Part shown: piece by piece, positions 11,282 through 19,168 of the stretch
Layout: every line of letters begins with the position of its first letter
Position numbering within the stretch: position 1 is the first letter of the stretch
Assembly (NCBI RefSeq): GCF_018449525.1
Contig: NZ_JAAVUS010000001.1
Location: 992,001 to 1,056,000 of the forward strand
Source of the DNA: Bradyrhizobium sp. dw_78
GTDB lineage: Bacteria; Pseudomonadota; Alphaproteobacteria; Rhizobiales; Xanthobacteraceae
Reading direction: 5' to 3'
Length of the DNA: 64,000 nucleotides
Position numbers and translations under genes: made by a program
The notes under the pieces: generated by a model
Database searches by the model: none
Told to the model about the DNA's origin: nothing
What the model saw: the letters and a program-made list of their open reading frames with translations, nothing else

Positions 11282-12400
11282 TTACGATCCCTTCGGATTG
11301 ATCTCGGCGGCGTTGCCGTTGGCGTCCCACTTCCAGACCACATAGGCGTTCTGCTTGATGTCGCCCTTGGCGTCGAACGACAAATTGCCGATGACGGTAT
11401 CCCACGTGCCGGCCTTGATCACGTTCATCACCTTCTGGGCATCGGTCGAGCCGGCCTTCGCTGCCGCCTGCGACCACACCTGCATCGCGGCGTAAGTGTA
11501 GAGCGTGTAGCCTTCGGGATCGATGTTCTTGGCCTTGAACTCCTCGACGATCGCCTTGGCGGCGGGGTTGTTGCGTGGATCGGGACCGAAGGTGAACAGC
11601 GTGCCTTCCGCGGCAGGACCGGTGATCGACGCGAATTCCTTGTCGTTGAGGGCGTCGCCCGCCATCATCACGGTCTTAAGGCCCTGGTCGCGCATCTGGC
11701 GCAGGATCAACCCGGCCTCCTGGTGGTAACCGCCGACATAGACCAGATCGATATTTTCAAGTTTCAGGCGCGATACGATGGCGTTAAAATCCTTGTCGCC
11801 CTTGTTGTAGGATTCGAACATCTTCTCGGTGAAGCCGGCAGCGTTCAGCGCCTTCTTGGTTTCGTCGGCGAGACCCTTGCCGTAGCTGGTCTTGTCGTTG
11901 AGGATCGCGACGTTCTTGCCGGCGAATGCCTTGATGATGTAGGCGGCGGCGGCCGGACCTTGCTGATCGTCGCGGCCGCAGACGCGTGCGACATTCCAGA
12001 GCTTGCCGTCGGTGAATTTCGTCGCCGTGGAAGCCGGCGTGATCTGCAATACATTGCCGTCTTCATAGGCTTCCGACGCCGGAATCGAGGATGAAGAACA
12101 ATAGTGGCCGGCCACGAACGGAATTCTCGCGCTTCCGATTTTTTCCGCGACCGAGAGCGCCTGCTTGGGATCGCAGGCGTCGTCCTCGACATCGAGTGCG
12201 AGTTTCTTGCCCAGCAGGCCGCCGGCGGCGTTGAAGTCGGCCACCGCCTGTTCGGCGCCATTCCTCATCTGCCGGCCGAATGCGGATTCGCCGCCCGTCA
12301 TCGGGCCCGCCACCGCCACGGTGATGTCCTGCGCCAGCGCCGTTGTCGAAAACAGCAGCGATGCGCCGAATGCCAGGCCGATCAGCTTCAATGGTGTCAT
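11282..12400 (-). CDS. livJ: Branched-chain amino acid type ABC substrate-binding protein
   Basis: A 372-residue periplasmic binding protein of the Leu/Ile/Val (type I, Peripla_BP_6) family. The signal peptide spans residues 1 to about 23, with cleavage expected after ALA, before QDITVAVAGPMTGG. The family's GAEQAVADFNAAGGLLG, an HYCSSSSIPASE ligand-site loop and VGGYHQEAGL are present. Start ATG 12400 has AGGA six bases upstream and begins the signal peptide; the frame is open another 67 codons through repeat C1 but this is not coding-like. It follows livF by 279 bases, so it belongs to the same transport locus but perhaps has its own transcript. Ligand specificity could be amino acids, amides or aromatic acids. 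Confidence 0.93.
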   Translation of the reverse strand: MTPLKLIGLAFGASLLFSTTALAQDITVAVAGPMTGGESAFGRQMRNGAEQAVADFNAAGGLLGKKLALDVEDDACDPKQALSVAEKIGSARIPFVAGHYCSSSSIPASEAYEDGNVLQITPASTATKFTDGKLWNVARVCGRDDQQGPAAAAYIIKAFAGKNVAILNDKTSYGKGLADETKKALNAAGFTEKMFESYNKGDKDFNAIVSRLKLENIDLVYVGGYHQEAGLILRQMRDQGLKTVMMAGDALNDKEFASITGPAAEGTLFTFGPDPRNNPAAKAIVEEFKAKNIDPEGYTLYTYAAMQVWSQAAAKAGSTDAQKVMNVIKAGTWDTVIGNLSFDAKGDIKQNAYVVWKWDANGNAAEINPKGS

Positions 12401-12467
12401 CAGGAGTCCTCGCGGTGGATCGCCATGCGGCTGAAGATTTCCGCCATTGTCGGCTGAATTTACCGCC

Positions 12468-12522
12468 AAGTCATCGGCAAATTTCGGGCAGCTTTGCGGT
12501 GAAGTCATCGGCAATTTTCGGG
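12468..12522. repeat. Direct repeat upstream of the binding-protein gene
   Basis: AAGTCATCGGCAAATTTCGG and AAGTCATCGGCAATTTTCGG occur 34 bases apart (12468 and 12502). They lie 70-120 bases before the start of the binding-protein gene and could be a tandem regulator site or a simple duplication. Confidence 0.5.
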
Positions 12523-12550
12523 GTAGAGCGGCCACTTCGTCATTCATCAA

Positions 12551-12660
12551 CGTCATTCCGGGGCGCGCCTCTTGGCGCGAGCCCGGAATCCATCGGGCCA
12601 CATGCGCAGGCGGCGGAATGGATTCCGGGTTCGATGCTGCGCATCACCCTGGAAGGACGG
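12551..12660. repeat. Repeat family C, copy 1
   Basis: An imperfect palindrome opening with CGTCATTCCGGGGCGCG, with GCCCGGAATCCAT in the left arm and GGAATGGATTCCGGGTTCG in the right arm. Related copies occur at 23650, 37514, 40891, 41621, 44479 and 51358. It lies in the livF to livJ gap. Confidence 0.8.
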
Positions 12661-12679
12661 TAGCAGGTTCATAAGTGAA

Positions 12680-13426
12680 TTACCCGCGCCGGCCGCCTTC
12701 CAGATAGGCGGAGCGGACTTCCGGACGTTGCAGCAATTCGTTGCCGGTTCCGCTCAGCGTGATCAGGCCGTTGACCATGACATAGCCGCGATGGGCGAGC
12801 TTGAGCGCGTGATTGGCGTTCTGCTCGACGATCAGCACGGTGAGGCCGTCCTGCCGGTTCAAGGTGCGGATGGCGTCGAAGATCTGGCGTGCGACCAGCG
12901 GCGCCAGCCCCAGCGAAGGCTCGTCCAGCATCAACAGGCGAGGGCGGCTCATCAGCGCGCGGCCGATCGCCAGCATCTGCTGCTCGCCGCCGGACAGGGT
13001 ACCGCCGCGCTGGGCCATGCGTTCCTTGAGCCGTGGAAACAGCGTGACGACGCGCTCCAGCCCGGTGGCGCGATCGGCCTCGCTGCACTCGGTGGCGTCG
13101 GCGCCCATCTGCAAATTTTCCGCCACGCTCATGCGCGGGAAAATCCGCCGGCCCTCGGGCGATTGCGCGATGCGCAATCGGGCAATCTCATGCGTCGCCA
13201 TGCCGGTGATGTCGCGTCCATCGAACCGGATCTGTCCGGCGCGGGCGCGCGGCCGGCCGAAGATCGTCATCATCAGCGTCGACTTGCCCGCGCCGTTGGC
13301 GCCGATCAGGGCCACGATCTCGCCCGGGTTGATGTCGAGATCGACGCCCTTCAGCGCTTCGATCTTGCCATAGGCTGCGCGCAGGCCCCGGATCTCGAGC
13401 AGGGGCTTGACGGACGGAGCGGTCAC
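12680..13426 (-). CDS. livF: Branched-chain amino acid type ABC transporter ATP-binding protein
   Basis: A 248-residue ATPase of the LivF type. Walker A GANGAGKST is at about residues 42-50, the signature is LSGGEQQ, Walker B is LLMLDEPSLGL, and the LivF-typical EQNANHAL stretch is present. The start is GTG 13426, whose GTGA overlaps the livG stop by four bases, a classic sign of translational coupling. It powers import with LivG through the LivHM permease pair. Confidence 0.95.
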   Translation of the reverse strand: MTAPSVKPLLEIRGLRAAYGKIEALKGVDLDINPGEIVALIGANGAGKSTLMMTIFGRPRARAGQIRFDGRDITGMATHEIARLRIAQSPEGRRIFPRMSVAENLQMGADATECSEADRATGLERVVTLFPRLKERMAQRGGTLSGGEQQMLAIGRALMSRPRLLMLDEPSLGLAPLVARQIFDAIRTLNRQDGLTVLIVEQNANHALKLAHRGYVMVNGLITLSGTGNELLQRPEVRSAYLEGGRRG

Positions 13427-14256
13427 GTGCCGCTCTCCATCACCGCGATGGCTTCTTCTTCGTCGGCGCCGAGATAGGCGGCGATCACCTTCGGATCGTC
13501 GCGCACCTCGCGCGGCGCGCCTTCGGCGATCTTGACGCCGTAGTCCATCACCACGATGCGGTCGGAAATTTCCATCACCACCGACATATCGTGTTCGATC
13601 AACAGGATCGAGGTGCCGTAATCGGCGCGGATCGACAGCAGCAATTCGCTCAAGCCGGCGCTTTCGCGCGCGTTCAGTCCGGCGGCCGGCTCGTCGAGGC
13701 AAAGCAGCACCGGTCCAGTACACATCGCGCGCGCGATCTCGAGGCGGCGCTGATCGCCATAGGGCAGATTGCCGGCGGCGTCGTCGGCGCGGTCGAGCAG
13801 GCCGATGCGGTCGAGCCAGAGTTTGGCCTGATCGATCGCGTGCTTCTCGGCACTGCGCCAGGACGGCGCGCCGATCAGGCCGAGAAAGGTCAGGCCGGAG
13901 GCGCGCATCAGCGCGTTGTGCTGCGCGACCATCAGGTTTTCCAGCGCCGTCATGCCGGGAAACAGCCGGATGTTCTGGAAGGTGCGGGCGACCTTGGCCT
14001 GTCTTGCGATCCGGAAATCGTTCAGCCGTTCAAGCTGGATAGCCGTACCGTTGGCGGGCGTCAGGCGAATGGCGCCGGAGGTTGGCTTGTAGAAGCCGGT
14101 GACGCAGTTGAACACGGTGGTCTTGCCGGCGCCGTTCGGCCCGATGAGCGCCGTGATCTCACCCCGCCCGGCGGCGAACGACAGGTCGTTGACGGCGACG
14201 ATGCCGCCGAACCGCATGGTGAGGTGATCGACGCTGAGAATGTCGCCGCCGCTCAT
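13423..14256 (-). CDS. livG: Branched-chain amino acid type ABC transporter ATP-binding protein
   Basis: A 277-residue ATPase of the LivG type. Walker A GPNGAGKTT is at about residues 39-47. The family hallmarks KVARTFQNIRLFPGMT and LPYGDQRRLEIARA (signature) are present, with Walker B LLCLDEPAAGLN. ATG 14256 overlaps the livM stop as ATGA. It is in a tight operon with livM upstream and livF downstream. The reading frame extends far upstream only because it runs antiphase within livM. Confidence 0.95.
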   Translation of the reverse strand: MSGGDILSVDHLTMRFGGIVAVNDLSFAAGRGEITALIGPNGAGKTTVFNCVTGFYKPTSGAIRLTPANGTAIQLERLNDFRIARQAKVARTFQNIRLFPGMTALENLMVAQHNALMRASGLTFLGLIGAPSWRSAEKHAIDQAKLWLDRIGLLDRADDAAGNLPYGDQRRLEIARAMCTGPVLLCLDEPAAGLNARESAGLSELLLSIRADYGTSILLIEHDMSVVMEISDRIVVMDYGVKIAEGAPREVRDDPKVIAAYLGADEEEAIAVMESGT

Positions 14257-15596
14257 CCATGCCCCTCCTTGACGAGGTCGGACGAGATCGCCTGCGACTG
14301 CTTGAGGAAAACCGTCGGCGCGCGGTGGCCGATCAGCCCGCGCGGCCGCCAGATCATCAACAGCACCATCGCAAGGCCGAACACCAGCATGCGGAATTGC
14401 TCGAGACCGCGAAACAGTTCGAAGCCGCCGATCATGGCAAGTGCGGCGAGCGCGACGCCGAGCTGCGAGCCCATGCCGCCGAGCACGACGATCGCCAGCA
14501 CCAAAGCCGATTCCTGGAAGGTGAAGGATTCCGGGCTGATGAAGCCCTGCCGCGTCGCGAAGAACGCGCCGGCGAAGCCGCCGAACATCGCGCCGGTCGC
14601 GAACGCCGTCAGCTTCGTTGTCGTGGTGTTGATGCCGAGCGCGCGGCAGGCGACTTCGTCTTCGCGCAGCGCTTCCCAGGCGCGCCCGATCGGAAGGCGG
14701 CGCAGCCGGATCGTCACCCAGTTGGTGAGCAATGCCAGCGCCAGGATCAGATAGAACAGGAACACGATGCGATGGGTCGGCGAGAAGGGAATGCCGAGTT
14801 TCGCGGCAAGGCCGTTGTCGCTGGCAGTGAGCGGAATGCCAAAAAATGTCGGGCGCGGAATGCCGCTGATCCCGTTGGGACCGCCGGTCAGGCTTTGCCA
14901 GTTGATGATGACGAGACGGATGATTTCGCCGAAGGCCAGCGTCACGATCGCGAGGTAATCGCCGCGCAGCCGCAGCACCGGAAAGCCCAGCAGCACGCCC
15001 CAGAACGCGGCGAGGATGCCGGCCAGCGGCAGGCAGACCCAGAACGACAGGTCGAAATTGGTCGACAGCAGCGCGTAGGAATAGGCGCCGACCGAGTAGA
15101 ACGCGACGTAACCGAGATCGAGCAGGCCGGCGAGGCCGACCACGATGTTCAATCCCCAGCCGAGCATCACATAGGTCAGCACCAGGATGCCGAGATCGAG
15201 AATGTAGCGCTGGTGGTAGAAGATCACCGGCACCAACAGCGCGAAGATCAGAAGCGCCGGCGCCACCAGGCGTCCGGCGACCGCAAGCGTGGTTTGCACG
15301 GGCGGCGGAATGACCCTGATGGTGGTGCCGGCCGCGCCCCACCATTGCCGCAGCAATTCCACCACGATGCTGCCGCCGAACACGATGGCGACCATCGAAG
15401 CCAGATCGCCGAACCGCGTCCAGTAGATCAATTGCCCGGTGGGGCCGGCCTCGGTGCGGATTCCGATCATCAGCGAGAACAGCACCAGCGCGACCAAGGC
15501 GCTGATCAGGGCTTTCTTGAAGATGAAGGCTGCGCCAGTCGCGCGCGACGTTGACGTTCTCTCGGGCGCGGATGCTGTCACGCCGTTGTCCGTCAA
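14253..15596 (-). CDS. livM: Branched-chain amino acid type ABC transporter permease
   Basis: A 447-residue inner-membrane permease with about ten to eleven hydrophobic helices. It carries the LivM blocks GLAGLLDLGYVAFYSVGAY and RLRGDYLAIVTLAFGEIIR and the cytoplasmic coupling segment GRAWEALREDEVACRALG. The first 150 residues are longer than in minimal LivM proteins and include extra helices. The start is TTG 15596, overlapping the livH stop as TTGA. TTG is rare but fits the coupled layout; no ATG occurs until about residue 43. Confidence 0.92.
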   Translation of the reverse strand: MTDNGVTASAPERTSTSRATGAAFIFKKALISALVALVLFSLMIGIRTEAGPTGQLIYWTRFGDLASMVAIVFGGSIVVELLRQWWGAAGTTIRVIPPPVQTTLAVAGRLVAPALLIFALLVPVIFYHQRYILDLGILVLTYVMLGWGLNIVVGLAGLLDLGYVAFYSVGAYSYALLSTNFDLSFWVCLPLAGILAAFWGVLLGFPVLRLRGDYLAIVTLAFGEIIRLVIINWQSLTGGPNGISGIPRPTFFGIPLTASDNGLAAKLGIPFSPTHRIVFLFYLILALALLTNWVTIRLRRLPIGRAWEALREDEVACRALGINTTTTKLTAFATGAMFGGFAGAFFATRQGFISPESFTFQESALVLAIVVLGGMGSQLGVALAALAMIGGFELFRGLEQFRMLVFGLAMVLLMIWRPRGLIGHRAPTVFLKQSQAISSDLVKEGHG

Positions 15597-16507
15597 ACTT
15601 TTTCGACTTCAGGCCGGCCCAACAGGCCCGTGGGCAGGAAGATCAGCACGATGATCAGTATCGAGAACGCCGCGACATCCTTGTACTCGACCGAGAAATA
15701 GGCCGACCACAGCGTCTCGATCAGCCCGATCGCAAGCCCGCCCAGCATCGCTCCGGGCAGCGAGCCGATGCCGCCGAGCACGGCCGCGGTGAAGGCCTTG
15801 ATGCCGGCGACGAAGCCCATGAAGAAATCGACCAGGCCGTAATAGAGCAGGTACATCATGCCGGCGACGGCCGCGAGCGCGGCGCCGATCACGAAGGTCA
15901 TCGAGATGGTGCGGTCGACATCGACGCCCAGCAGCGCCGCCATGGTCTGGTCCTGTTCGCAGGCGCGCATGTCGCGGCCAAGCCGCGTCCGCGACACCAG
16001 CCAGGTGAAAATCGCCAGCAGCACGATGGTGGTGACGACGACGACGATCTGTGCGTTGGAGAGCCGCACCGCGAAGCCGTTCTGTTCCAGCAGGGTGTAG
16101 CCGCCGGTGATGATCGGCGGCACCGGCTTGACCCGGGCGCCTTGCGCCACTTGCGAGAAGTTCGACAGCACGAACGACATGCCGATCGCCGACAGCATCG
16201 GCGCCAGCCGGAACGAATGCCGCAGCGGCCGGTAGGCGATGCGCTCCACGGTCCAGCCATAGAGCGCGGTGATCGCCATCGATACCAGAAGCACGATCAG
16301 CAGGATCAGGGGAATCGCGGTGAGGCCGATCGAAACCAGCACCAGGAACGAAATCAGCGCGATAAAGCCGCCGATCATGAAAATATCGCCGTGGGCGAAA
16401 TTGATCATGCCGACGATGCCGTAGACCATCGTATAGCCGATGGCGATCAGGCCATAGATCGAGCCGAGCACGATGCCGTTGATGACTTGCTGGGCGAAAT
16501 AGTCCAT
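15593..16507 (-). CDS. livH: Branched-chain amino acid type ABC transporter permease
   Basis: A 304-residue inner-membrane permease, first gene of the transporter operon. It starts MDYFAQQVINGIVLGSIY and has the LivH motif GMINFAHGDIFMIGGF. The coupling helix region is GRDMRACEQDQTMAALLGVD, and the conserved VLGGIGSLPGAMLGG is present. About eight transmembrane helices are expected. The 313 bases upstream (16508-16820) hold no gene I can support and probably carry this operon's promoter. Confidence 0.95.
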   Translation of the reverse strand: MDYFAQQVINGIVLGSIYGLIAIGYTMVYGIVGMINFAHGDIFMIGGFIALISFLVLVSIGLTAIPLILLIVLLVSMAITALYGWTVERIAYRPLRHSFRLAPMLSAIGMSFVLSNFSQVAQGARVKPVPPIITGGYTLLEQNGFAVRLSNAQIVVVVTTIVLLAIFTWLVSRTRLGRDMRACEQDQTMAALLGVDVDRTISMTFVIGAALAAVAGMMYLLYYGLVDFFMGFVAGIKAFTAAVLGGIGSLPGAMLGGLAIGLIETLWSAYFSVEYKDVAAFSILIIVLIFLPTGLLGRPEVEKV

Positions 16508-16820
16508 GCGTTGCCGCCGGTTGGAGTATTTTCCGGCAAAGCGGTCCGGTTTGCCGTGAAGGAGATGGGCGCTTTAACAACTTCCGCGGCGATGGCCCCG
16601 GCAGCCGGAACGGCGCGCCGTCCCGTTTTCTAACAGTGGGAACCGGGGGCGGCAACAGCGCGCGCCGCGGCGGGCAGGCTTTGTGCATAGGTAGTTTTGG
16701 CTAGAGTTCCGGCGCCGCGGCAATGCCACGCGAAGATCAAACTGGAACCCGCAGTTTTAATGCAACCATTGGAGAGCTCTCTGAATTACCCTCGGTTAGC
16801 GTTCAACAAGGGAGACTCTG

Positions 16821-16958
16821 ATGTCCAACCAGAACCAGCCAAATCAGAACCCCAGTCAGAAACCCGGCCAGCAGCAACAGCAGGGCGGTGGGCACAAGCC
16901 CGGCCAGCAACAGCAGGAGCCGAGCCGCCAGGGCCAGAACCCCAACAAGGATCGCTAG
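16821..16958 (+). CDS. Small Gln/Asn/Pro-rich protein (45 residues)
   Basis: The peptide begins MSNQNQPNQNPSQKPGQQQQ and ends QNPNKDR. It is almost wholly Q, N, P, G, K and S, with no hydrophobic core, and so is probably intrinsically disordered. Translation is supported by GGAGA six bases before the ATG, and transcription by a hairpin-T4 terminator 30 bases after the stop. Similar low-complexity small proteins recur in Bradyrhizobium; function unknown. Confidence 0.7.
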   Translation: MSNQNQPNQNPSQKPGQQQQQGGGHKPGQQQQEPSRQGQNPNKDR

Positions 16959-16987
16959 TCCGTTCGGATCATGCGAAAGCAGGAAAG

Positions 16988-17009
16988 TCCCGCCGCGAGG
17001 CGGGATTTT
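16988..17009 (+). terminator. Rho-independent terminator
   Basis: A perfect 7-bp stem TCCCGCC-GCGA-GGCGGGA followed by TTTT. It lies 30 bases after the small Q-rich gene. Confidence 0.8.
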
Positions 17010-17176
17010 CCGCATTGAGACGGTCGGCCGAAGGTGCGCAGCGATCCGGCTCCGCCGCCGTTAAGGTAAATAAATGGTTTAAATTGCCCGTCGCACTTTA
17101 AGCGCGTTACCTCACTGACGGCGCCTCCGTCTCGTTCGAGACCTCATTCGGGGTGTTGCGAGAAGTGGGAAGCGAC

Positions 17177-17686
17177 ATGTTCAGGGACTGGCGGATCAGT
17201 TCATTCAGCGGCGCGCTGCTGGCGGCCTATTTCATTCCGACCTGGACCGTCGTCGCCTTCCGGATCATGGTCTCGCCGATCCACGGCCTTTTCGAGCAGC
17301 CGAACGTTTCGGTCGCGCTGTTCGTCAGCGATTATCTGCAACTTGCCACGGTGGCGACGGTGCGGGTGGCGTGGCTGCTGGCGCTCGGCAAGCTCACGGT
17401 GGTTGCGTTCTTTGCGATCTTTCTCGTCTTCATCGCCCGCGCCTCCGTCCGCAAGACCGGCGGAAGCGACGAGGCGCTGGCGATCGCGCTGACCATTGGC
17501 AGCGTCATCAGTTTTGCCAGCATGATGATGGCCTCGGAGGTCGGCGAGGCGGCGGCGCTGCGGCTGCATGCGACGGAACTGCTGATGCTGCTCGGCACTG
17601 CGATCGTGATGCTGTGCGAACGTCCGGCCCAGGCCGCCGCACCGCAGGTTCAGCTATCCCAGTCCCAGCTCCTGCACGATCGCTGA
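17177..17686 (+). CDS. Hypothetical four-helix membrane protein
   Basis: A 169-residue protein with four predicted membrane helices: near residues 10-33, 55-75 (weaker), 76-95 and 105-150 (two closely spaced). Motifs such as YFIPTWTVVAFRIM and TVVAFFAIFLVFIARASV are seen, but I recognise no named family. ATG 17177 is preferred because GGGAAG precedes it closely; GTG 17153 would add eight residues. Its last 33 bases overlap the end of pcaC on the other strand. The role is unknown. Confidence 0.7.
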   Translation: MFRDWRISSFSGALLAAYFIPTWTVVAFRIMVSPIHGLFEQPNVSVALFVSDYLQLATVATVRVAWLLALGKLTVVAFFAIFLVFIARASVRKTGGSDEALAIALTIGSVISFASMMMASEVGEAAALRLHATELLMLLGTAIVMLCERPAQAAAPQVQLSQSQLLHDR

Positions 17687-18040
17687 CGCCTCCTTGACGG
17701 CGTGGTTGGCCGCCGGCACGCCGCAATAGATCGCCTGCTGCAACAGGATTTCCTTGATATCGTCAGGCGTGAAGCCGCCCTCGGTGAGGGCTGCGCGCAC
17801 ATGCAGGCGAAACTCGTCCCACTGGCCGAGCGCGACCATGGTGCCGATCACCAGCACCCGCCGCGTGCGTTCATCGAAATGCGGCCGGGTCCATATCTCG
17901 CCCCAGGCATAGCGCGTGATCAGATCCTGGAAATCGGCGCTGAAGGCATTGCGGTTGGCGATTGATTTGTCGACCCAGGCATCGCCGAGCACCTTGCGGC
18001 GCTGAACCATGCCGTCGTCCCGGCGCTTTTGATCTTCCAT
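17654..18040 (-). CDS. pcaC: 4-carboxymuconolactone decarboxylase
   Basis: A 128-residue protein of the AhpD-like carboxymuconolactone decarboxylase family. It decarboxylates 4-carboxymuconolactone to 3-oxoadipate enol-lactone in the protocatechuate branch of the beta-ketoadipate pathway. The family core includes RTRRVLVIGTMVALGQWDEF and LLQQAIYCGVPAANHAV (the cysteine and the conserved His). Length is normal. It is the last gene of pcaB-pcaD-pcaC. Its 3' end overlaps the convergent membrane-protein gene by 33 bases. Confidence 0.95.
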   Translation of the reverse strand: MEDQKRRDDGMVQRRKVLGDAWVDKSIANRNAFSADFQDLITRYAWGEIWTRPHFDERTRRVLVIGTMVALGQWDEFRLHVRAALTEGGFTPDDIKEILLQQAIYCGVPAANHAVKEASAIVQELGLG

Positions 18041-18139
18041 TTAAACCTCCCCGTGATTGCGACCCAACGGGTCGCGCGAACGCGCGCCCGATGACAGACT
18101 CCGCGAAGCAACCCAGAAAACTCACCCCGGAAAGCAGTC

Positions 18140-18175
18140 TTGATTGCTTCGTCGCTTACGCTCCTCGCAATGACA
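18140..18175. repeat. Repeat family D, half copy
   Basis: GATTGCTTCGTCGCTTACGC then TCCTCGCAATGAC. It corresponds to the right arm of the full D palindrome at 62025-62110 and lies in the pcaC to pcaD gap. Confidence 0.6.
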
Positions 18176-18184
18176 TTATGGGAA

Positions 18185-18967
18185 TCAGCGCTGCGTCAGG
18201 AAACCGATCACGGCGTCGGCAAAGGCGTGCGGCTGCTCGACATTGGAGATATGAGCGGCATCGAGAATGGTGAGGCTGGCGCCCGGGATCTGGCTGCGGA
18301 TGAACTCGCCTGCCGCCAGCGGCGTTGACATATCGTTGCGCCCGGCGATCACCAGCGTCGGGCTCTTGATCTTCGGCAGCAGCGCGCGCTGATCGAGCGT
18401 GCTCAGCGCCTCGCAGGTGGCGATATAGCCCTGTACCGGCGTGGCGAGCAGTATAGCCTTCATCTTCTCGGTAATTTGCGGCTCGCGCTCGCGGAAGTCC
18501 GCCGTCAGCCAGCCCGGGAGGACGGTGTCGGCGACCGCGGCAAGGCCGCCTTCCTTCACCGCCTTGATGCGATTCAGCCAGTTGGTGGGATCGGGATAAT
18601 AGGAACTGGTGTTGGAAAGGATGATCCGGTCGAAGCGTTCCGGCGCGTTGGCTCCCAGCCATTGGCCGATCATACCGCCCATCGACAGCCCGCACCAATG
18701 CACCTTCCCGATATTGAGATCGTCCAGGATGGCCAGTACGTCGCGGCCGAAGCGTTCGATGGAATAGGGGCCGGGCGGGACGCTGGATTTGCCGTGGCCG
18801 CGGCAGTCGTAGCGGATCACGCGAAAAAGCTGCGTAAACGCCTTCATCTGCGGTTCCCACATCTGCATGTCGCAGCCGAGCGAATTGGACAGCATCAGGG
18901 TCGGTCCGCTTTCGCGGCCTTCGACCGATACGTTGAGCAGGCAACCGTCGGCGTCGATCATCGGCAT
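18185..18967 (-). CDS. pcaD: 3-oxoadipate enol-lactonase
   Basis: A 260-residue alpha/beta hydrolase that opens 3-oxoadipate enol-lactone to 3-oxoadipate. The nucleophile elbow GLSMGG places the catalytic Ser at 95. NDMSTP near 217 and the AAHISNVEQP His near 240 complete the triad. The DCRGHGKS oxyanion-region motif is typical of PcaD. ATG 18967 is chosen because family similarity begins there; upstream codons run through a 27-bp tandem repeat. It lies between pcaB and pcaC, consistent with the pathway. Confidence 0.95.
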   Translation of the reverse strand: MPMIDADGCLLNVSVEGRESGPTLMLSNSLGCDMQMWEPQMKAFTQLFRVIRYDCRGHGKSSVPPGPYSIERFGRDVLAILDDLNIGKVHWCGLSMGGMIGQWLGANAPERFDRIILSNTSSYYPDPTNWLNRIKAVKEGGLAAVADTVLPGWLTADFREREPQITEKMKAILLATPVQGYIATCEALSTLDQRALLPKIKSPTLVIAGRNDMSTPLAAGEFIRSQIPGASLTILDAAHISNVEQPHAFADAVIGFLTQR

Positions 18968-18996
18968 GGCATGTTCCTTGTCGTGTGCGGGCAAAG

Positions 18997-19077
18997 GCGC
19001 GAACTGCGCCTTACACCACGAAAGCGTGAGATGCGTCTTACACCAGGAAAGCGCGAAGCGCGTCTTACACCAGATGA
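18997..19077. repeat. Three tandem 27-bp repeats upstream of pcaD
   Basis: Three exact-length units (18997-19023, 19024-19050, 19051-19077) share GCG-GA-GCG-CTTACACCA. Units 2 and 3 share GCGTCTTACACCAG. The repeat lies 30-110 bases before the pcaD start, in the pcaB-pcaD gap. Read on the minus strand in the pcaD frame it would give a nine-residue repeat with a WCK core. Because 27 is a multiple of three the frame stays open, which explains the long ORF. Confidence 0.85.
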
Positions 19078-19168
19078 TCCGCGCATCCATCGAAAAAAGT
19101 CTATTCAGCGATGATGGATGGCCGGGTCAAGCCAGGCAACGACTTTTTGACGGGACCGGCCGCAACCT

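Noticed and set aside
12572..13477. A 301-codon plus-strand frame over repeat C1 and livF
   Set aside because: It starts inside an intergenic repeat and runs antisense to a clear ABC ATPase.
14259..16633. Long plus-strand frames opposite livM and livH
   Set aside because: They are rich in Arg, Gln, His and Glu, as expected from antisense membrane-protein genes, with no domain similarity.
18997..19077. A CRISPR array
   Set aside because: The three 27-bp units abut without spacers and no cas genes are present.
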